The translations under genes and the position numbers were made by a program. Positions 13,092 to 18,160 of a DNA stretch of 18,160 nucleotides are shown one piece after another. The stretch is taken from positions 1 to 18,160 of the forward strand of contig JAGBXH010000163.1 in the NCBI GenBank assembly GCA_017629395.1, written 5' to 3'. Below the pieces are notes generated by a model, which worked only from the letters and a program-made list of their open reading frames with translations, was not told the origin of the DNA and ran no database searches. The stretch is from Clostridia bacterium (lineage in GTDB: Bacteria > Bacillota > Clostridia > Oscillospirales > CAG-272). How positions within the stretch are numbered: the stretch's first letter is position 1; each line of letters opens with the position of its first letter.

Positions 13092-13790
13092 TTAGTCGCA
13101 GAACTCTGCCACGCAGCGGTCGTAAGCGGCAACGGGGTCTGCAGCCGCGGTAATGGGTCTGCCTACAACGATGTAGTCAGAGCCAATCTTCTTTGCCTCG
13201 GCGGGAGTCATAACGCGTACCTGATCGCCCTTGTCGCCGTCAGCGAAGCGCACGCCGGGGGTAACGGTCACGAAATCCTTACCGCAAGCATCGTGCACCT
13301 TGCCTGCCTCCAGGGGAGAGCAAACGATACCGTCAAGGCCGGACTTCTTTGCGTTCTGTGCGTAGTGCATGACAACCTTGTCAATGGGCTGATCGATCAG
13401 CAGATCCTCGGTCATGCGCTCCTGGCTGGTAGAGGTCAGCTGGGTAACGGCAATGAGCAAAGGACGGGTGCCGTCGGGTCTGGTCAAGCCTTCCAGCGCT
13501 GCTTCCATCATCGCGCAGGTGCCTGCAGCGTGCAAATTGCACATATCAACGTCCAGGCGGGAGAGCACGTTCATAGCCTTCTTTACGGTGTTGGGAATGT
13601 CGTGCAGCTTGAGGTCAAGGAAGATCTTGTGGCCGCGTGCCTTGATCTCGCGCACGATGTCCGGACCTTCCGCATAGAACAGCTCCATGCCGATCTTGAG
13701 ATAGAGAGATTTGTTTTCAAATTTGTCGAGAAATGCAAGAGTGTCTGCCTTAGAAGCAAAGTCACAAGCAATAATTACGTCTTTTCCCAT
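13092..13790 (-). CDS. pyrF: Orotidine 5'-phosphate decarboxylase
   Basis: The 232-residue TIM-barrel enzyme decarboxylates OMP to UMP, the last step of the pathway. The substrate Asp10 lies in IIACDF, with Lys32 in LKIG. The catalytic charged array FLDLKLHDIPNTV contains Asp59, Lys61 and Asp64. VTPGVRF and the closing DYIVVGRPIT phosphate loop are present. Length and motifs fit the short PyrF type of E. coli and Bacillus rather than the long mycobacterial type. Its ATG overlaps the pyrD stop by one base (TAATG), with GGAGGAG inside the end of pyrD, which indicates translational coupling. Confidence 0.97.
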   Translation of the reverse strand: MGKDVIIACDFASKADTLAFLDKFENKSLYLKIGMELFYAEGPDIVREIKARGHKIFLDLKLHDIPNTVKKAMNVLSRLDVDMCNLHAAGTCAMMEAALEGLTRPDGTRPLLIAVTQLTSTSQERMTEDLLIDQPIDKVVMHYAQNAKKSGLDGIVCSPLEAGKVHDACGKDFVTVTPGVRFADGDKGDQVRVMTPAEAKKIGSDYIVVGRPITAAADPVAAYDRCVAEFCD

Positions 13791-14701
13791 TAGTGTGCTC
13801 CTCCGATAATATCTTGTAAATTTGTAATTGAGTATTTTTCCATGACGCGGGGCAGATCATCGATGATGTTCTTGGACGCGCAGGGGTCGATCAGGTTTGC
13901 CGCGCCGATCTCAACAGCGGTTGCACCTGCCAGCATCATTTCGATCACGTCCTCGGCAGTAGAAAGACCGCCCATGCCGATGATCGGAATATTGACTGCT
14001 TCATAAACTCTGTAAACCATGGACAGCGCCACGGGCTTGATTGCGGGGCCGGAAAATCCGCCCGACTTGTTGTAGATGACGGGCTTCTTGGTCTTCAGAT
14101 CAATGCGCATGCCCATGAGCGTGTTGATCATGCTGATGCCGTCCGCACCTGCCTCTTCGCAAGCCTTTGCGATGGAAACGATGTCGGTCACATTGGGCGA
14201 GAGCTTGATGTAAACGGGCTTGGTAGTCACAGCCTTGACAGCGCGCGTGACCTCTGCTGCAGCCTCGGGAGAAGTGCCGAAGCTCATGCCGCCGCCGTGT
14301 ACGTTGGGGCAGGAGATATTGACCTCCAGCCAGCCGACCTGGGGCTGGGAATCCAGCTTTTCACAGGTATATGCGTAGTCCTCGATCGAAAAGCCCGAAA
14401 CGTTTGCCATAACAGGCTTGTGGAAGCACTCTGCCAAGAGCGGCAGCTCATGAGCAATGACTGCGTCTACGCCGGGGTTCTGCAGTCCCACTGCGTTTAT
14501 CATGCCCGCGGTGCACTCTGCAATGCGGGGCGTGGGGTTGCCGAAGCGGGGATTCTTGGTCGTGCCCTTGAAGGAGAACGTGCCAAGGCAGTTGATGTCG
14601 TACCAATGGGCAAATTCGTAGCCGTAGCCAAACGTGCCCGATGCGGGGATGACGGGGTTATCCAGCGTGATGCCCGAGAGATTGACTTTGGTGTTTACCA
14701 T
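13790..14701 (-). CDS. pyrD: Dihydroorotate dehydrogenase class 1B, catalytic subunit
   Basis: The 303-residue FMN enzyme oxidises dihydroorotate to orotate. The class 1 base Cys131 lies in NISCPNVHGGGMSFG, as in NAD-linked class 1B enzymes (class 2 uses Ser). PASGTFGYG (19-27), Lys45 in FKGTT, INAVGLQNPG (68-77) and the FMN-phosphate region IGMGGLSTAEDV are typical. The adjacent pyrK confirms class 1B, a PyrD2-PyrK2 complex passing electrons to NAD. The start at 14701 follows AAAGGAGGAGATCGT and overlaps the end of pyrK by 7 nt. A longer frame from 14785 lies inside pyrK and lacks a suitable site. The enzyme is soluble. Confidence 0.96.
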   Translation of the reverse strand: MVNTKVNLSGITLDNPVIPASGTFGYGYEFAHWYDINCLGTFSFKGTTKNPRFGNPTPRIAECTAGMINAVGLQNPGVDAVIAHELPLLAECFHKPVMANVSGFSIEDYAYTCEKLDSQPQVGWLEVNISCPNVHGGGMSFGTSPEAAAEVTRAVKAVTTKPVYIKLSPNVTDIVSIAKACEEAGADGISMINTLMGMRIDLKTKKPVIYNKSGGFSGPAIKPVALSMVYRVYEAVNIPIIGMGGLSTAEDVIEMMLAGATAVEIGAANLIDPCASKNIIDDLPRVMEKYSITNLQDIIGGAH

Positions 14702-15432
14702 ACGATCTCCTCCTTTACAAGCACGGGTCCATCCTTGCAGATGCGCTTGTTGCCGTATTTGGTCTTGCAGGAGCAGCCCATGCATGCGCCAAAGCCGCAG
14801 CCCATGCGCTCCTCAAAGCTGAACTGTCCCGAGGTAACCGATGCGGCGTTGACTGCCTTGAACATGGGCATCGGACCGCAGGTGTAGAAGTAGGTGTAGG
14901 AAAGCTCGGTGAGCACGTTCGTCACAAAGCCCTTGGTGCCATAGGTGCCGTCCACTGTGGTAACGTAAACCTCTGCGCCCAGTGCCTTGAATTCGTCCTC
15001 ATAAAAGATCTCGTCCTTGGTGTTAAAGCCCAGGATGACCTTGACGCTCTTACCCTCCTCTACCAGCTTTTTGCAAAGACCGTAGAGCGGGGGAATGCCT
15101 ACACCGCCGCCAATGAGCACGGGTGCTTCACCCGAGGTAGCGGTATCGTAGCCGTTGCCAAGACCGACCAGCAGATCAAACTGATCTCCCGCCTTTGCCT
15201 CTGCCAGCTTTTCCGTGCCTGCGCCAACTACCTTATAGATCAGGGTAATGGTGCCTGCTTCGGTATCGTAATCGCATACCGAGATGGGGCGGCGCAGATA
15301 CAGTCCGTCGATCTTGAAATTGACGAACTGACCGGGGCGCGTCAGCGCCCCCACGTCACCCTCTACCACCATGCGGTATACGGTGCTTGTCAGTTGTGTG
15401 TTCGAAAGAACCTTGTAAAATCCTTGTGTCAT
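14695..15432 (-). CDS. pyrK: Dihydroorotate dehydrogenase electron transfer subunit
   Basis: The 245-residue flavin and iron-sulfur subunit links PyrD to NAD. The FAD motif RRPIS is at 48-52, the nucleotide-binding GGGVGIPPLYGL at 108-119 and CGPMPM around 185-190. A C-terminal 2Fe-2S cluster motif follows, with Cys212, Cys217, Cys220 and Cys232 as the expected ligands and an extra Cys222. The start at 15432 is preceded by AAGGAGAACGAC and lies 10 nt after the carB stop. The frame open to 15453 would overlap carB and is less likely. Gene order pyrK-pyrD is typical of Firmicutes. Confidence 0.96.
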   Translation of the reverse strand: MTQGFYKVLSNTQLTSTVYRMVVEGDVGALTRPGQFVNFKIDGLYLRRPISVCDYDTEAGTITLIYKVVGAGTEKLAEAKAGDQFDLLVGLGNGYDTATSGEAPVLIGGGVGIPPLYGLCKKLVEEGKSVKVILGFNTKDEIFYEDEFKALGAEVYVTTVDGTYGTKGFVTNVLTELSYTYFYTCGPMPMFKAVNAASVTSGQFSFEERMGCGFGACMGCSCKTKYGNKRICKDGPVLVKEEIVW

Positions 15433-15442
15433 GTCGTTCTCC

Positions 15443-18160
15443 TTACGAATCAATGGTGGAGATGCCCAGCGTGGTTTCCTCCAGTACGTCGAGGAGCACC
15501 TTAACGGTATCCAGGGCGGTGAAGATGGTTACGTTGTTTTCGACAGCGCACTGTCTGATCTCCTGACCGTCGGACATACCGCCCGAGCCGCTGACGTCAC
15601 GGGTGTTGATGACGTAGGTCACGTAGCCGCCGCGAATGGCGTTGGGGATCTCATCGCTGCCGTCGCCGATCTTGGCAAGGGCGTGGGTGCGCACGCCGTG
15701 CTCTTTTAAGAACTTGGCGGTGCCTGCAGTACCCTGAATGTTAAAGCCCATGTTATAGAAGCGGCGGATGAGAGGCAGAGCCTCCTCCTTGTCCTTGTCT
15801 GCAAGGGTAACGAGCACGGTGCCGTAGTTGACCACGTTGGTGCCGCTTGCCTGCAGTGCCTTATAAAGTGCACGGGTCAGGGAGTTATCGTAGCCGATCG
15901 CCTCGCCCGTGGACTTCATTTCGGGAGAGAGGTAAGCGTCCAGACCGCGCAGCTTTGCAAAGGAGAAGGCGGGAGCCTTGACGTAGTAACGCTTCTTTTC
16001 AGCGGGATAGATCTCGGTAATGCCCTGCATTTTGAGCGTCTGACCCAGCATGACCAGCGTACCCATATCCGCAAGGCTGTAGCCGGTCGCCTTGGAAAGG
16101 AAGGGAACGGTACGGGAGGAACGGGGGTTGACCTCGATGATATATACGTCGTCCTTGTCATCTACGATGAACTGGATGTTGAAAAGACCTACGATGCCGA
16201 TGGCAAGACCCAGCTTCTTGGTGTAGTCCAGAATGGCGTTCTTGACCTTATCGGAAAGAGAGAAGGAGGGATATACGGAGATGGAGTCACCGGAGTGCAC
16301 GCCGGTACGCTCTACCAGCTCCATAATGCCGGGGACGAATACGTCGGTGCCGTCGCAAACTGCGTCAACCTCGACCTCCTTGCCCTGAATGTACTTGTCA
16401 ACCAGTACGGGCTTGTCCTCGTCGATCTCAACCGCGGTGTGCAGGTAGGTGCGCAGCTGCTGCTCGTCTGCAACGATCTGCATTGCTCTGCCGCCCAGCA
16501 CGAAGGAGGGACGCACCAGAACGGGATAGCCGATCTCGGCAGCGGCGCGCACGCCGTCCTCGATCACAGTCACAGCCTTACCCTTGGGCTGAGGAATCTG
16601 CAGCGAGGAGAGCACCTTTTCAAATGCGTCACGGTTTTCTGCCTTTTCAATTGCAGCGCAGTCCGTGCCGATCAGCTTAACGCCGCGCTCGGTCAAGGGA
16701 GCTGCCAGGTTGATTGCGGTCTGACCGCCAAGGCTGGCGATCACGCCCTCGGGCTGCTCTAAGTGCAGGATGTTCATAACGTCCTCAACGCACAAAGGCT
16801 CAAAGTACAGCTTATCCGAGCAGGTGTAGTCGGTAGAAACGGTCTCGGGGTTGTTGTTGATAACGATTGCCTCGTAGCCTGCGTGTCTGATGGCGTTGAC
16901 CGCGTGTACGGTGGAATAGTCGAACTCAACGCCCTGACCGATACGGATGGGACCCGAGCCCAGCACCACGACCTTCTTGCGGTCGGATACGATGCTTTCG
17001 TTTTCCTGCTCGTAGGTGGAGTAGAAGTAGGGGATATATCCCTGCGCCTCTGCAGCACAGGTGTCAATCATCTTGTAAACGGGGAAAATGTCGTTTTGCT
17101 CACGCAGATGCCATACGTCGATCTCGGGGCAATTCCAAAGGGAAGCGATGTAAGCGTCCGAGAAGCCCATCTTCTTGGCGCAGCGCAGCACGTCAAGATC
17201 CTTGACAGCGTTCTTGATGGTGCTCTGCATGTGCACGATATTGCGCAGCTTTTCAAGGAAGAACATATCGATCTTGGTTGCGCTCCAGATTCTACCCGAG
17301 TCAGCACCGTACTCCAGCAGCTTGGCAATGGCGTAGATGCGGTCGTCGGTACCGTCCTTGATGTATTCCATGAGCTGTTCCTTGGTATATTCGTCAAACT
17401 TCTTCATGTAGATGTGGTTGACGCCGATCTCCAGGGAGCGAACAGCCTTCAGAAGGCTCTCTTCAAAGGTGCGACCAAGGCTCATGACCTCACCGGTCGC
17501 CTTCATCTGTGTGGAGAGCTTGTTGTTTGCGGAAACGAACTTATCGAAGGGGAAGCGGGGCATCTTGGTAACCACGTAGTCAAGCGCGGGCTCGCAAGCG
17601 GCAAGAATGTTGCCGATCTTGATCTCGTCCAGCGTCATGCCGACAGCAATCTTGGCGGTCACGCGTGCAATGGGGTAGCCGCTTGCCTTGGAAGCAAGTG
17701 CGGAAGAACGGGAAACGCGGGGGTTGACCTCGATGAGGTAATAGTTAAAGGAGTGGGGATCAAGTGCAAACTGTACGTTGCAGCCGCCCTCAATGCCCAG
17801 CGCGCGGATGATCTTGAGCGCACTGTCACGCAGCATGTGGGATTCCTTGTTGGTCAGCGTCTGGCAGGGGCAAACGACGATGGAGTCACCGGTATGAATA
17901 CCGACGGGGTCGACGTTTTCCATGTTACAAATGGCAATGGCGGTGTCGTTGGCATCGCGCATAACCTCGTATTCAATTTCCTTGTAGCCCTTGATGCTCT
18001 TTTCCACCAGTACCTGATGTACGGGGGAGAGCTGCAGAGCGTTCTTCATGATATCGACAAATTCCTTTTCGTTGTCGGCCATGCCGCCGCCCGTCACGCC
18101 CAGGGTGAATGCGGGGCGTAGCACAACGGGGTAACCGATCTCTTTAGCAGCAGCCACCCC
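15443..18160 (-). CDS. carB: Carbamoyl-phosphate synthase large subunit (5' end outside window)
   Basis: The frame is open to the right edge. The visible 905 residues begin at about residue 160 of a full CarB of roughly 1,070. CarB makes carbamoyl phosphate from bicarbonate, ammonia and two ATP, receiving ammonia from the CarA glutaminase, which is not in the window. Seen in order are the rest of the first ATP-grasp domain (NPRVSRSSALASKASG), the oligomerisation domain, the second synthetase unit (VVVLGSGPIRIGQGVEFDY, SFVLGGRAM, NPRSSRTVPFLSKATG), and the C-terminal regulatory MGS-like domain (FNIQGTAGTAKFLKEHG). A Val replaces the usual second Gly in the first glycine-rich loop (FTLGVTGGG). 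It is the most upstream visible operon gene and feeds PyrB; sharing with arginine synthesis is possible. Confidence 0.95.
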   Translation of the reverse strand, partial: GVAAAKEIGYPVVLRPAFTLGVTGGGMADNEKEFVDIMKNALQLSPVHQVLVEKSIKGYKEIEYEVMRDANDTAIAICNMENVDPVGIHTGDSIVVCPCQTLTNKESHMLRDSALKIIRALGIEGGCNVQFALDPHSFNYYLIEVNPRVSRSSALASKASGYPIARVTAKIAVGMTLDEIKIGNILAACEPALDYVVTKMPRFPFDKFVSANNKLSTQMKATGEVMSLGRTFEESLLKAVRSLEIGVNHIYMKKFDEYTKEQLMEYIKDGTDDRIYAIAKLLEYGADSGRIWSATKIDMFFLEKLRNIVHMQSTIKNAVKDLDVLRCAKKMGFSDAYIASLWNCPEIDVWHLREQNDIFPVYKMIDTCAAEAQGYIPYFYSTYEQENESIVSDRKKVVVLGSGPIRIGQGVEFDYSTVHAVNAIRHAGYEAIVINNNPETVSTDYTCSDKLYFEPLCVEDVMNILHLEQPEGVIASLGGQTAINLAAPLTERGVKLIGTDCAAIEKAENRDAFEKVLSSLQIPQPKGKAVTVIEDGVRAAAEIGYPVLVRPSFVLGGRAMQIVADEQQLRTYLHTAVEIDEDKPVLVDKYIQGKEVEVDAVCDGTDVFVPGIMELVERTGVHSGDSISVYPSFSLSDKVKNAILDYTKKLGLAIGIVGLFNIQFIVDDKDDVYIIEVNPRSSRTVPFLSKATGYSLADMGTLVMLGQTLKMQGITEIYPAEKKRYYVKAPAFSFAKLRGLDAYLSPEMKSTGEAIGYDNSLTRALYKALQASGTNVVNYGTVLVTLADKDKEEALPLIRRFYNMGFNIQGTAGTAKFLKEHGVRTHALAKIGDGSDEIPNAIRGGYVTYVINTRDVSGSGGMSDGQEIRQCAVENNVTIFTALDTVKVLLDVLEETTLGISTIDS

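Noticed and set aside
14702..14785. N-terminally longer PyrD starting at 14785
   Set aside because: The added residues lie inside pyrK, do not resemble PyrD, and the ATG at 14701 has an ideal GGAGG site.
16763..18121. 452-codon plus-strand open frame opposite carB
   Set aside because: It is a shadow of carB, with no ribosome binding site and no recognisable domain.
1..18160. CRISPR array, tRNA, rRNA, transposase or phage genes
   Set aside because: No regularly spaced direct repeats, cloverleaf, rRNA-like sequence or integrase/transposase motif was found on either strand.

Overview
This 18.2 kb window looks like the chromosome of a moderately GC-rich Clostridia-type Firmicute, plausibly an uncultured gut Oscillospiraceae-like lineage. 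Reasons: strong GGAGG ribosome binding sites, sigma-A type promoters with 17-bp spacers, a pyrK/pyrD class 1B pyrimidine operon, and palindromic intergenic repeats. The lineage is an inference. No phage, insertion sequence, CRISPR, tRNA or rRNA signal was found.

Left part (1-3050): the 3' end of an unrecognised small acidic protein and its terminator come first. A long imperfect inverted repeat with stacked hairpins follows. Then comes a minus-strand GH38 alpha-mannosidase with its own promoter.

Second part (3074-8374, minus strand): a compact three-gene operon encodes two full-length ABC exporter half-transporters flanking a DUF1854 protein. Both transporters carry unusual cytosolic N-terminal extensions ending in a four-cysteine zinc ribbon. 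DUF1854 proteins are associated with ABC transporters and, in proteobacteria, with cyanophycin metabolism. This is the least understood and most interesting system here.

Third part (8510-10392, plus strand): cysteine synthase is followed 23 nt later by a pyridoxal/pyridoxamine kinase, pairing a PLP enzyme with a PLP-supplying kinase, and a strong terminator ends the unit. A minus-strand HEAT-like helical-repeat protein with a near-consensus promoter follows.

Right part (11247-18160, minus strand): the pyrimidine operon reads carB (5' end outside the window)-pyrK-pyrD-pyrF-pyrE-pyrB and ends in a terminator. Its genes overlap or are separated by at most 35 nt. It covers carbamoyl phosphate to UMP except carA and pyrC, which are not in the window. 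PyrB carries a C-terminal zinc module whose cysteine spacing exactly matches that of the PyrI regulatory chain, without the PyrI allosteric domain. CarB has a Val in place of an expected Gly in the glycine-rich loop of its first ATP-grasp domain.
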